Source: Lachnospiraceae bacterium (GTDB lineage Bacteria; Bacillota; Clostridia; Lachnospirales; Lachnospiraceae). Taken from it: a DNA stretch of 64,000 bases. A model generated the notes under the pieces. That model saw only the letters and a list, made by a program, of their open reading frames with translations, did no database searches and was not told the origin of the DNA. Both the position numbers and the translations under genes were made by a program. Of the stretch, positions 49,817 through 57,886 are shown in pieces. How positions within the stretch are numbered: position 1 is the first letter of the stretch; every line of letters begins with the position of its first letter. The stretch is from NCBI GenBank assembly GCA_017546025.1, contig JAFYYS010000006.1, forward strand, positions 78,404 to 142,403, in the 5' to 3' direction.

Positions 49817-51955
49817 TTAATAAAGCTCCTGAGTAAGACCGGTATGATAATCGTTGGTGCCGCGCTTCAGGTCAAGGTATTCCTTGAGGATGATGTCCTC
49901 GATATCCATGATTCTCTTCTGGGCATCGATACGCTTTTTCTTCTTCTCGCCCATGATTGCGTTCTTATTCTCTTCAACAACCTTCTTCAGTTCTTCCTGC
50001 TCGGCAAGCAACTTCTCGTAATCGGCGCGGCGCTTTGCAAGGATTTCCTGTCTTCTCTGTTCCTGCTTTCTGGCTACCTCAAGACGACGCTCTTCCATCT
50101 GTCTGCGGATGTCGTCCTTCTCCTGCTGCTTCTTCTTGTTCTGCTCGAGAATCTCGCGCATACGTCTGCGGACAGCAGCCTCGTGCTCGTCCATGACAGG
50201 CTCTTCAGCCGGTTCGGGTTCGGGCGCGGGAGCGGGTGCAGGTGCAGGTGCCGGTTCGGGCTCCGGAATCGGCTCGGGTTCGGGAACCGCTACGGGCTCC
50301 GGAATAACCGGTGCGGGCTCGGGAACAACTTCCGGCTCAGGCAGTACAACGGGAGCGGGGATGTCGGTCTCCGGCAGATAGAACGGAATCGGCTCGGGTT
50401 CTTTCTCCTCGGGCTTTTCCTCTGCCTTCGGGACAAATGCCATAGGCTCCGGTGCTACGTAAGAAGGATCCACAACAATTGCTTCGGGCTCAACAACCGG
50501 AGCGGGAGCAGGTGCGGGCTCCTCGGGCTTCTGCATGAAGAAAGGCATCGGCTCGGGTGCTACATAAGAAGGATCCACAACAATTGCTTCAGGCTCGACA
50601 ACCGGAGCGGGTTCCGGAATGACCGGAGCGGGCTCGGGGATTACCGGAGCGGGTGCCGGTGCGGGCTTAGCCGCAGGCTGTACGTAGGATACTTCCCACT
50701 CGGGTTCAATATCGTTCTTGATTTCCGGTTGTGCCGGCTGTACCGGTTTAGCAGCCTTGGCGGTCGCGGGGGTTACTTCCCAGCCGGGATCCACGGGTGA
50801 CGGATCCGGAGCAGGGGCAGCTTCCTTAACGGGCGCCGGTTCAGGTGCCGGTGCGGGTGCCGGGGCAGGCGCCGGTGCGGGTTCGGGAGCAGGTGCCGGT
50901 GCGGGCGCTGCTTCCTTGGCGGGCTTCGCGGTACCCATAAGTTCCGCGATCAGCTCCTCCACCGTTCTTTCTCTTCCGGGGTCATTGTTCGCCATACCAT
51001 CCTCCTGTATCTCTGTTAATCGTTTTGTTATAAACTGAAGATCGACCTCACCGAACTCCGATAGCTTCGGGAGAACCTTCCTGGCATCTGCCAAAACTGC
51101 CGCGGGTATCGCGCTCCCGGGCAATATCATAACATTTTTCTCGGCGGGCTTGTCCGCCTTCTTCGCCGTGGTGCTCTTTGCGGGAGCTTTCTTCGACCGG
51201 TATGTCTTCGGCCCTTCCGCAAGCACGAACGGTTCCTTCGCCGCAATCGCGAGTGCACACCAGGCAGCCAAAACTCTTCGGTAGAAATCGCGGTCCACGC
51301 CGCCGAACTCTCCGGCGAACAGGTCCATCGCGATTGTTTCCATCACAGGCTTTAAGCGGATCAGATCTTTTCGCAGTCCGGAAAGCGAACCCGTTTCGAG
51401 GGCAAATCCTTCCGTCTCCTTAAGCTCCTTCGCCGTCTTCCTCGCCACGAACAGGACATTCACATCGCCTGTTCCGCACAGGGACGGTGAAAACGATCCG
51501 CCGCGGTAATTCAGGCAATCCGCCTTCATCACCGCCTCCGCCATCGCCGTCAGTTCTTTCCTCGAGAAGGCATCCGTCTCAATTCCGGTCCTCTTTCGGT
51601 AATCGCCCGACGTCCATGCGAAGCTTCGCAGCGCGTGCAGGTCTCTTACATAGCGGATATATCCGGCTCTGGCGAGCTCTTCCGTAAGAGCCTCGTCCCT
51701 GCCGACCCCGCTTAATGCTCCGGCCAGCCGTCCCGCATTGTCACAGAGAGAATATTTCTTTCCGGACGGGTCTTTAATCTTCCCGACTGCTTCGGCGGGA
51801 AGACCGGCTTTGCGGTAAGACTTACAGACGAGCTGTGCGCCTTTTACGCGGTTCTCTTCGGTTGTCTTCTGTCCGTAGTATGCGAACAGTCTGGTTCCCG
51901 GCTTCCGCCGCGGGAACAACTCTTTCCCGGCGCTCTCTCCCATGTTCTTCCCCAT
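49817..51955 (-). CDS. Large protein with proline/alanine-rich middle and C-terminal coiled coil; internal start likely
   Basis: The protein has 712 residues. Residues ~1-320 form a folded, mainly helical domain of no known family (RRKPGTRLFAYYGQKTTEE, GGVDRDFYRRVLAAWCALA). Residues ~350-590 are Ala-Pro-Glu repeats, including EPEAIVVDPSYVAPEPM twice. Residues ~595-690 are a long charged coiled coil (RRRMREILEQNKKKQQEKDD). At 50995 an in-frame ATG (MANNDPGRERTVEELIAEL) has a perfect AGGAGG site 5 bases upstream, so a shorter ~392-residue form is probably made, or two genes were fused. A possible promoter (TTGAAA, 18 bp, TACACT) lies at 52039-52010. The function is unknown; the 175-residue gene follows. 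Confidence 0.78.
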   Translation of the reverse strand: MGKNMGESAGKELFPRRKPGTRLFAYYGQKTTEENRVKGAQLVCKSYRKAGLPAEAVGKIKDPSGKKYSLCDNAGRLAGALSGVGRDEALTEELARAGYIRYVRDLHALRSFAWTSGDYRKRTGIETDAFSRKELTAMAEAVMKADCLNYRGGSFSPSLCGTGDVNVLFVARKTAKELKETEGFALETGSLSGLRKDLIRLKPVMETIAMDLFAGEFGGVDRDFYRRVLAAWCALAIAAKEPFVLAEGPKTYRSKKAPAKSTTAKKADKPAEKNVMILPGSAIPAAVLADARKVLPKLSEFGEVDLQFITKRLTEIQEDGMANNDPGRERTVEELIAELMGTAKPAKEAAPAPAPAPEPAPAPAPAPAPAPEPAPVKEAAPAPDPSPVDPGWEVTPATAKAAKPVQPAQPEIKNDIEPEWEVSYVQPAAKPAPAPAPVIPEPAPVIPEPAPVVEPEAIVVDPSYVAPEPMPFFMQKPEEPAPAPAPVVEPEAIVVDPSYVAPEPMAFVPKAEEKPEEKEPEPIPFYLPETDIPAPVVLPEPEVVPEPAPVIPEPVAVPEPEPIPEPEPAPAPAPAPAPEPEPAEEPVMDEHEAAVRRRMREILEQNKKKQQEKDDIRRQMEERRLEVARKQEQRRQEILAKRRADYEKLLAEQEELKKVVEENKNAIMGEKKKKRIDAQKRIMDIEDIILKEYLDLKRGTNDYHTGLTQELY

Positions 51956-52009
51956 CTTCAGTCAATACGGTTTGCAGGACATACAAACGCACGATTGTTG
52001 ATACATATT

Positions 52010-52039
52010 AGTGTACCATTTGTGACCGTTCTTTTTCAA
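52010..52039 (-). promoter_or_regulatory. Possible promoter of the 712-residue protein gene
   Basis: Reverse strand: -35 TTGAAA (52039-52034), 18-bp spacer, -10 TACACT (52015-52010), 55 bases before the ATG. Confidence 0.5.
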
Positions 52040-52065
52040 GTACTTTCCTCAACTTTTTTGAGAAA

Positions 52066-54633
52066 TCAGCCTATTTTTTTCACTTTATAGTCCTGTTCCT
52101 CAACGGTTCTTTTAAGAACGTCCTCTGAAACCTCTTTCGACAGCGTCAAAACAGCGGTTCCCTTCTCAAAACTGACTTCGGCAAATGCCACCTCGGGCAG
52201 CGCTTCGAGCACCTTTTTCACACGTGCCTCGCAGTGTCCGCACATCATGCCTTCGATCTCCATCGTAACGGTTTTCATCTCATTTTTCTCCTTTCCCTGA
52301 AACAGGTTAATCCGCAGTGCATTGCTGACCACGAAAAAGCTTGATAAACTCATTGCCGCGGCGGCCACCATCGGGCTCATCGTAAGCCCCGTGAGCCCCG
52401 TCAGCGCGCCAGCCGCAAGCGGGATGCAGAGGACATTGTAGAAAAATGCCCAAAACAGGTTCTGTTTTATGATTCTTAACGTCAGCCTTCCGAGCCGTAC
52501 GGCGTTCGTCACGTCGGTCAGGCTGCTGCCGGTCAGAACGACGCCCGCGGACTCAACCGCAACGTCCGTTCCGGCGCCGATAGCCATGCCGAGATCCGCC
52601 GAGGCAAGTGCCGGCGCATCGTTGATGCCGTCGCCGACCATGGCCGTGTTTTTGTACCGTCTGACAACGTCGGATTTGTCACCGGGCAGCTGCTCCGCAT
52701 AGATTTCGTCCGCGCCGAGCTTCCGTCCGACCGCCTCCGCGGTGCGTTTGTTGTCGCCGCTTAACAGGATCACGCGGATGCCGAGCGCCTGCAGGTCCTT
52801 AACGGCTTCGGCGCTGTCCGCCTTCAGCTCATCAGCCGCGAAAATGCAGCCGAGAAGTCGGGTGGTTTCGGCGGGCGCGGTGCCTGCTGCCATGTCGGTG
52901 ACCGTTGCCGCGTCGCCGCTTTCTGCCGCCACATAAATCGGCGTGCAGCCTTCTTCGGCGGCCTTTGCGGCAGCCTCAAGGATGCTCGCGGGAATCGTAA
53001 GCATTGCACGGATGAATGCTTCGTTTCCGACCGTGACCGCCCGTCCGTTAAGCTTTCCGGAAAGTCCTTTGCCGGGTGTTTCTTCAAAATCGGACGCTTC
53101 GTCCTGCACTGTGATGCCGCGCGTTTTCGCTTCATTGAGCACGGCCTCCGAAAGCGGATGTCCGCTCTTTTGTTCAAGCGCTGCCGCGACGGTAAGGACT
53201 TCCTCCTCCGTCACGCCTTCTGCCGTAACAATGCCCGTCACCGCGGGGATGCCGGTCGTCGCCGTGCCGGTCTTATCGAGGATGACAACCTTAACGCGCC
53301 CCGCCTGCTCAATCGCTTCGGCGGATTTAAAAAGAATGCCGTTTCGCGCGCCGACGCCGTTTCCGACCATGACCGCAACCGGCGTCGCAAGCCCGAGCGC
53401 GCACGGGCAGCTGATGACAAGCACCGAAATCGCGCTCTCAATCGCCTGCGAGAGCGGATTTCCGATAATCATTCTGATGACAAATGTGAGGATGGCAATT
53501 CCAATCACCGAAGGCACAAATACTGCTGCCACGCGGTCCGCAAGCTTCGCAATCGGCGCCTTGGTTGCCGCCGCGTCCGAAACAAGCCGCACGATGGCCG
53601 CATAGCTTGTATCCTCACCGACGGAGGTTGCGCGGCATTCAATGTACCCTTTGCCATTGACGGTCGCCGCGTGAACCGCGTCCCCCGCCTCCTTCGTGAC
53701 CGGCATGCTTTCGCCCGTTAACGCCGATTCGTTGATGCCGGTCGTTCCCGAAAGCACGACGCCGTCGACCGGAACGCTGTCGCCGGGTCGCACGAGGAAG
53801 ATGTCGCCGACCACAACTTCGTCCGCCGGAATCGTCATTTCCGTCCCGTCTCGCCTTACGGTCGCTTCCTTCGGCGCAAGCTGCATCAGGCTTCGAAGCG
53901 CGTCGGTCGTCTTGCCCTTGGCGCGTGCCTCGAGCATCTTGCCGACTGTGATCAGTGTCACAATCATCGCCGCCGACTCGAAATACCAGTCCATGCCGTC
54001 CGTGCCGAACAGCACATAAACGCTGTACGCCCACGCGATGAAAGAGCCCATCGCCACAAGCGTGTCCATATTCGGGGCAAGGTGAACCGCCCCCTTGAAA
54101 CCTTTTATGAAAAATGCCCGGTTGACCGCCATGATTACAAGCGCCAGTACCATCTCGAAAATGCCGCGCGCCATGCGGTCCTCTAAAAAACCGGGAATCG
54201 GAAGGGAAAGCATGTCATGTCCCATTCCGACGTACATCAAAACGACAAGCCCGCAAAGCGAGAGAATCAGCCTTCTTTTGAGCACCGGCGTTTCGCGGTC
54301 CGCAAGGGGATCGTCGGTTGCTTTGCTCGGGGTCGCAACTCTTTCAGCGGTGATGCTGCAGGTCCCTGTCGGGCATGCCGCACCCTGCTTTTGGGTCCCG
54401 TCGCTGCAGTCACACGATACGCCGCCCTTAGTTTCCCCGCCGGGAATCGCTTCATATCCCGCGCGGCTCACGGCCTTCACGATTTCGTCCGCGGACGCCG
54501 TCCCTTCGACCGTCATCGTGCCGAGCAGCAGGCTGACCGTCACCGACTCGACGCCGGGCACCTTCTTAACCGCCCGCTCCACCGCCGCGCTGCACGCCGC
54601 ACACGACATTCCGTTAACCTTGTACCGATCCAT
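52066..54633 (-). CDS. copA: Copper-exporting P1B-type ATPase with fused C-terminal copper chaperone domain
   Basis: The protein has 855 residues from the ATG at 54633 (GAGGAGTGCGA site). It starts with a heavy-metal-associated domain, GMSCAACSAAVERAV. A Cys-rich linker follows (CDCSDGTQKQGAACPTGTC). The ATPase has transmembrane CPC in VISCPCALGLATPVAVMVG, the phosphorylation site DKTGTATTG, GHPLSEAVL and GDGINDAPALASADLG. After the last helix, a second metal domain (MKTVTMEIEGMMCGHCEARV) looks like CopZ. In front of its Met (52278) is AAAGGAG at 9 bases, in frame, so the chaperone may also be made alone. No CsoR or CopY gene is adjacent. Confidence 0.93.
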   Translation of the reverse strand: MDRYKVNGMSCAACSAAVERAVKKVPGVESVTVSLLLGTMTVEGTASADEIVKAVSRAGYEAIPGGETKGGVSCDCSDGTQKQGAACPTGTCSITAERVATPSKATDDPLADRETPVLKRRLILSLCGLVVLMYVGMGHDMLSLPIPGFLEDRMARGIFEMVLALVIMAVNRAFFIKGFKGAVHLAPNMDTLVAMGSFIAWAYSVYVLFGTDGMDWYFESAAMIVTLITVGKMLEARAKGKTTDALRSLMQLAPKEATVRRDGTEMTIPADEVVVGDIFLVRPGDSVPVDGVVLSGTTGINESALTGESMPVTKEAGDAVHAATVNGKGYIECRATSVGEDTSYAAIVRLVSDAAATKAPIAKLADRVAAVFVPSVIGIAILTFVIRMIIGNPLSQAIESAISVLVISCPCALGLATPVAVMVGNGVGARNGILFKSAEAIEQAGRVKVVILDKTGTATTGIPAVTGIVTAEGVTEEEVLTVAAALEQKSGHPLSEAVLNEAKTRGITVQDEASDFEETPGKGLSGKLNGRAVTVGNEAFIRAMLTIPASILEAAAKAAEEGCTPIYVAAESGDAATVTDMAAGTAPAETTRLLGCIFAADELKADSAEAVKDLQALGIRVILLSGDNKRTAEAVGRKLGADEIYAEQLPGDKSDVVRRYKNTAMVGDGINDAPALASADLGMAIGAGTDVAVESAGVVLTGSSLTDVTNAVRLGRLTLRIIKQNLFWAFFYNVLCIPLAAGALTGLTGLTMSPMVAAAAMSLSSFFVVSNALRINLFQGKEKNEMKTVTMEIEGMMCGHCEARVKKVLEALPEVAFAEVSFEKGTAVLTLSKEVSEDVLKRTVEEQDYKVKKIG

Positions 54634-54646
54634 TCGCACTCCTCAA

Positions 54647-55456
54647 TCAACCCTTTGTAAACAGATATGCATACTTCCGCTTCATCTGCATAACAATTTC
54701 AATCACGCGCCGCCGTACCTCAGCGCTGTATATATCCGCCGCATTCACGATATCGCATACATCCTGATACGTGAAGGAAAATGTCACATTTGTCCCGAAC
54801 AGTTTCTCCGAAATGTCCGTCTGCTCGGAAAAGCTGTCCCAAAACACGCTCGGCTTCACCTTTGCAATCATTGCCATAAGGTCTCCCGACAGCGGGTAAT
54901 CCATCATCGTGTCCGACAAAAGCGTCAGTCCGTTGTCGAAGATCGGGGCCGGCTCAAACGTGTTACCGTCGGTCATCACGGCGATATTGTGGGTGTGCCG
55001 GTCTTCGTTCAAAAACAGCGCGTCCACCGTCAACAGCTTACTCATGTAAACACCGAAATCCCGGATGCCGGTGATGCGCTCCACCTGCCCGGTCAGAACA
55101 CGGAGCCGCTCCTCACGGTCTTCCATCTGATACAGCACGTGGTGAAGCGTTTCGCCGAAGTTCCGTTTATACAGGCTGTCAAGTGTAATCAGCGTTCTTC
55201 CGTCCACGAAATCCGGACTCTTGCAGCCGTTGTACACATTCCCGTTATATTCAATTTGCTCGACGTCATAATCCACGTACTCGCTCTTTTGAAGCGTCGA
55301 AAACCGGAGCAGCTTCGACACCGTATATTCCGCGAGCCCTTCGTAGCCCATATAATCGGCCTTATACCAGATTCCGTCGCGGCAGAATTTCAGCTGGTCT
55401 CCTTTCGAAGAAGGGCGGCCGTCGTCGCATTTTTCATTGTCAAATAACCGAATCAT
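54647..55456 (-). CDS. HipA-like kinase domain protein
   Basis: The protein has 269 residues and corresponds to the C-terminal kinase part of HipA. The catalytic loop is LFLNEDRHTHNIAVM (Asp152, His154, Asn157) and the metal-binding D-x-G equivalent is PIFDNGLTLLSD (Asp174). The usual HipA N-terminal subdomain and most of the glycine-rich loop are not recognisable; SSKGDQLKF near residue 17 may be its remnant. The ATG at 55456 has no close ribosome binding site; an AAAGGAGG lies ~25 bases upstream with no ATG at the proper distance. It follows the helix-turn-helix gene by 60 bases and probably forms a toxin-antitoxin-like pair with it. Confidence 0.8.
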   Translation of the reverse strand: MIRLFDNEKCDDGRPSSKGDQLKFCRDGIWYKADYMGYEGLAEYTVSKLLRFSTLQKSEYVDYDVEQIEYNGNVYNGCKSPDFVDGRTLITLDSLYKRNFGETLHHVLYQMEDREERLRVLTGQVERITGIRDFGVYMSKLLTVDALFLNEDRHTHNIAVMTDGNTFEPAPIFDNGLTLLSDTMMDYPLSGDLMAMIAKVKPSVFWDSFSEQTDISEKLFGTNVTFSFTYQDVCDIVNAADIYSAEVRRRVIEIVMQMKRKYAYLFTKG

Positions 55457-55516
55457 CGTTCCGGAATCCGCTCGCTGACGGATGCCTCCTTTCGTGATAT
55501 TGGCAGTCTCCCGCTG

Positions 55517-56056
55517 TTACCGCTCAATCCGAATCCAAAACTGATCTCCGGCCATCCGGCCTTCCGTCTTCTCGATGATCAGAATCGGATCGTAAAACGG
55601 GATGCCGAGCCGTTTCAGCTCCAATTTCATCTTGTCTCTTGTTTTAGGGAAGCAGCGCTCCTCCAAAAACTCTTCGTACTGTTCGAAGGTCGGCTCGGTG
55701 TTGACGCCGAAGGCCCGGTAGAGAGGCTTGTCGGTGAAGTTATAGACCTTAATCTCCCGCGATACCTCGTCGGCATCGATGACGGAACATACCATATTTC
55801 CGAAATAGTACCAAAGCCGGAGCCCTCTTCCCTTCGGCGGAACCTCCAGCTTCTCGGCGAGTTTCGGCTGTCTTTTGAGGATTTCGGCAAGCGTCACAAT
55901 GGGACCGGTTATTTCGTCAGTGCGTTCCCAGTTCTCCACCGTGCGCAGGGATACCCGCGCAAAAGCGGCAAAATCCTTCTGCGTCATATTAAGAACGGTG
56001 CGGAGTTCCCTGATCTCCTGTCCGCTGATATGTTCGTTGATTACAAAATCCTTCAT
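55517..56056 (-). CDS. Helix-turn-helix protein partnering the HipA-like kinase
   Basis: The protein has 179 residues. The N-terminal XRE-type domain is SGQEIRELRTVLNMTQKDFA followed by RVSLRTVENWERTDEITGP. The C-terminal ~100 residues form a separate domain (NMVCSVIDADEVSREIKVYN, then EGRMAGDQFWIRIE). The T-x-G-R-x-x-x-D-x-F/Y-W-I/L pattern occurs in Clostridia proteins found next to HipA-like kinases and may take over the missing N-terminal HipA module, in the way HipS does in HipBST; this is inference. A palindrome in its promoter suggests autorepression. An AGGAGGCGTGAGGC site precedes the ATG. Confidence 0.82.
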   Translation of the reverse strand: MKDFVINEHISGQEIRELRTVLNMTQKDFAAFARVSLRTVENWERTDEITGPIVTLAEILKRQPKLAEKLEVPPKGRGLRLWYYFGNMVCSVIDADEVSREIKVYNFTDKPLYRAFGVNTEPTFEQYEEFLEERCFPKTRDKMKLELKRLGIPFYDPILIIEKTEGRMAGDQFWIRIER

Positions 56057-56076
56057 GCCTCACGCCTCCTGATTTG

Positions 56077-56105
56077 ACGATACCACATTTTTTGCGGTAA
56101 ATCAA
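56077..56105 (-). promoter_or_regulatory. Promoter with palindromic operator for the HTH/HipA-like pair
   Basis: Reverse strand: -35 TTGATT (56105-56100), 17-bp spacer, -10 TATCGT (56082-56077). The spacer is an inverted repeat, TACCGCA-N5-TGTGGTA (56081-56099 region), with one mismatch between arms. It is the likely site of autorepression. Confidence 0.65.
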
Positions 56106-56223
56106 GCCGTTTTACCCACAAATTTTGCGCATCCTGTTGACAAATGCCACGATTCGATATAGCATTACCTCGTAAACGATTGCGTCTGTCCTCACCGCCC
56201 GCTCGCGGGCAACAGGAGGTTTT

Positions 56224-57399
56224 ATGATTACGCTGTTATCGAAACTTTTCATCAAAAAAGACATGCCGGAAAGCAGCCGGCGGTCCGCGTACGGCAAGCT
56301 CTGCGGCATCGCAGGAATCATCCTGAATCTGCTTTTATTTGCAGGTAAGCTGATTGCCGGACTGATCAGCTCGTCCATCGCCATCACGGCCGACGCGTTC
56401 AACAACCTTTCGGATGCCGGCTCGTCCGTTGTCTCGCTCGTTTCGTTCCGCCTGTCCGAGCAGAAGCCCGACGCGGAGCACCCGTACGGGCACGGCCGCG
56501 TCGAATATGTCGCCGGTCTGATTATTTCGGGCGTTATCCTCGTCATGGCCTACGAGCTCATTAAGGAATCCATCGGCAAGGTGCTGCACCCTGCCGCAAC
56601 GACCTGGTCGATTGTCGTCATCCTGATTCTTGCGGCCTCGATCTGTGTCAAATGCTACATGGCATTTTACAACAGCCGGATCGGCAAGAAGATTGATTCC
56701 GCAACGCTTCGTGCGACGGCAACCGACAGCTTAAGCGACTGCCTCGCAACGACGGCCGTATTGGTTGCGACTTTGCTGGAGCATTTCTTCTCGTGGAAAC
56801 TTGACGGCTGGTTCGGCATTCTCGTCGGCGGCTTCATCCTGCTTGCCGGCTTCAAGGCGGCCAAGGAAACCGTCAACCCGCTGCTCGGCGCTCCGCCGGA
56901 GCCCGAATTTGTCAAATCCGTCGAGGAGCTTGTGTGCGGCTTTGATGAGAACATTCTCGGCTGCCACGACCTGATTGTGCACGATTACGGCCCCGGCCGC
57001 CGCATGATTTCGATTCACGCCGAGGTGCCCGCCGAGGGCGACGTGCTTGCGCTTCACGACATCATCGACAACCTCGAGCACAAGCTCTCCCACGAGCTTT
57101 CGTGCCTCGCCACCATCCATATGGACCCGGTTGTCACGAAGGATCCGCACATCGCCGAGCTGAAGGAAAAGGTTTCCGAGATCATCGTCTCTGTTGACCC
57201 GGAGCTTACGATGCACGACTTCCGCGTCGTCATCGGCCCGACGCATACAAACCTGATCTTCGACATCGTCCTTCCGTTCCGCCTGTCCGACCGCTCCGAC
57301 GAGATCCGCCGCCAAATCTGCAGCGAAGTTTCCTCCCGGATCGGCTCGACCTACTTCTGCGTCATCGACGTGGACTACAAAATCAGCCCGAAGGAGTAA
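56224..57399 (+). CDS. Cation diffusion facilitator (CDF) metal transporter
   Basis: The protein has 391 residues and exports divalent metal (zinc, manganese or iron) by proton antiport. Six transmembrane helices are visible; helix 2 has the metal site ADAFNNLSDAGSS, and helix 5 has ATATDSLSDCLAT. HPYGHGRVEYVAGL between helices 2 and 3 is a family hallmark. The C-terminal cytoplasmic domain (GCHDLIVHDYGPGRRMISIH, NLEHKLSHEL) has ferredoxin-like metal sites. It is about 90 residues longer than FieF, with two C-terminal domains in tandem. The first-helix metal site reads N-N-x-x-D, which hints at manganese or iron, but that is weak. AGGAGG precedes the ATG. Confidence 0.92.
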   Translation: MITLLSKLFIKKDMPESSRRSAYGKLCGIAGIILNLLLFAGKLIAGLISSSIAITADAFNNLSDAGSSVVSLVSFRLSEQKPDAEHPYGHGRVEYVAGLIISGVILVMAYELIKESIGKVLHPAATTWSIVVILILAASICVKCYMAFYNSRIGKKIDSATLRATATDSLSDCLATTAVLVATLLEHFFSWKLDGWFGILVGGFILLAGFKAAKETVNPLLGAPPEPEFVKSVEELVCGFDENILGCHDLIVHDYGPGRRMISIHAEVPAEGDVLALHDIIDNLEHKLSHELSCLATIHMDPVVTKDPHIAELKEKVSEIIVSVDPELTMHDFRVVIGPTHTNLIFDIVLPFRLSDRSDEIRRQICSEVSSRIGSTYFCVIDVDYKISPKE

Positions 57400-57492
57400 G
57401 CCGGTGCTTTGGAACTGATTGGGACATAATCTTATGAAAAATACCATCGCCTAGTCCGCCATGGAATTAAAACTTGTAATAATCCGTCTCCT

Positions 57493-57526
57493 GTACCATG
57501 GCGGCACGCCGCCGTGGTACTTTTTT
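57493..57526 (+). terminator. Terminator behind the CDF gene, related to the repeat family
   Basis: GTACCATGGCGGC, loop, GCCGCCGTGGTAC, then TTTTTT. It is almost the same sequence as the terminator at 44626-44653. It occupies the first position in the 53-bp grid of array E (next left arm at 57546). Confidence 0.85.
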
Positions 57527-57545
57527 GCCGGAACTTAAAGAATTA

Positions 57546-57763
57546 ATGCCACGGCGCTGTGCCGCGTGGTACTAAAGCAAGAAAATGACCGGCTCCAGTA
57601 CCAAGTGACTACGGACAATTGGTACTGAATCGGTTAAAAACATGCCAACAGTACCAAACGACTATGGGTGCTTGGTACGAAAGCAAGATAATGACCGACT
57701 CCAGTACCAAGTGCTAGCCTCTGCTTGGTACGAAAACAGGCAAAAAGTCTTCTCCAGTACCAA
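57546..57763. repeat. 53-bp palindromic repeat array (array E)
   Basis: Left arms start at 57546 (ATGCCAC), 57598, 57651, 57704 and 57757 (GTACCAA): steps 52, 53, 53, 53. Right arms are GTGGTAC or TTGGTAC. The arms are GTACCAA/TTGGTAC where arrays C and D have GTTCCAA/TTGGAAC: both arms changed together. The spacers (GAAAGCAAGATAATGACCG) match those of array B. The array sits between the convergent CDF and sensor-kinase genes and contains no gene. Confidence 0.87.
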
Positions 57764-57766
57764 AAA

Positions 57767-57800
57767 CGGCTGCAGAAAGCGTCAAAGCTTCCTGCAGCCG
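57767..57800 (-). terminator. Terminator of the two-component operon
   Basis: CGGCTGCAGAAAGC (57767-57780) pairs with GCTTCCTGCAGCCG (57787-57800), 13 of 14 bp. On the reverse strand it is followed by TTTTTGG; on the forward strand ATATTTTTG follows, so it may work both ways. Confidence 0.8.
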
Positions 57801-57886
57801 ATATTTTTGTCTTAACTTGTCGCCGCAAAAGGGTTGTATTGTCGCCGCAGCGGGCCGCCTCACACCAAAACCCCGGGCCGCCGCTC

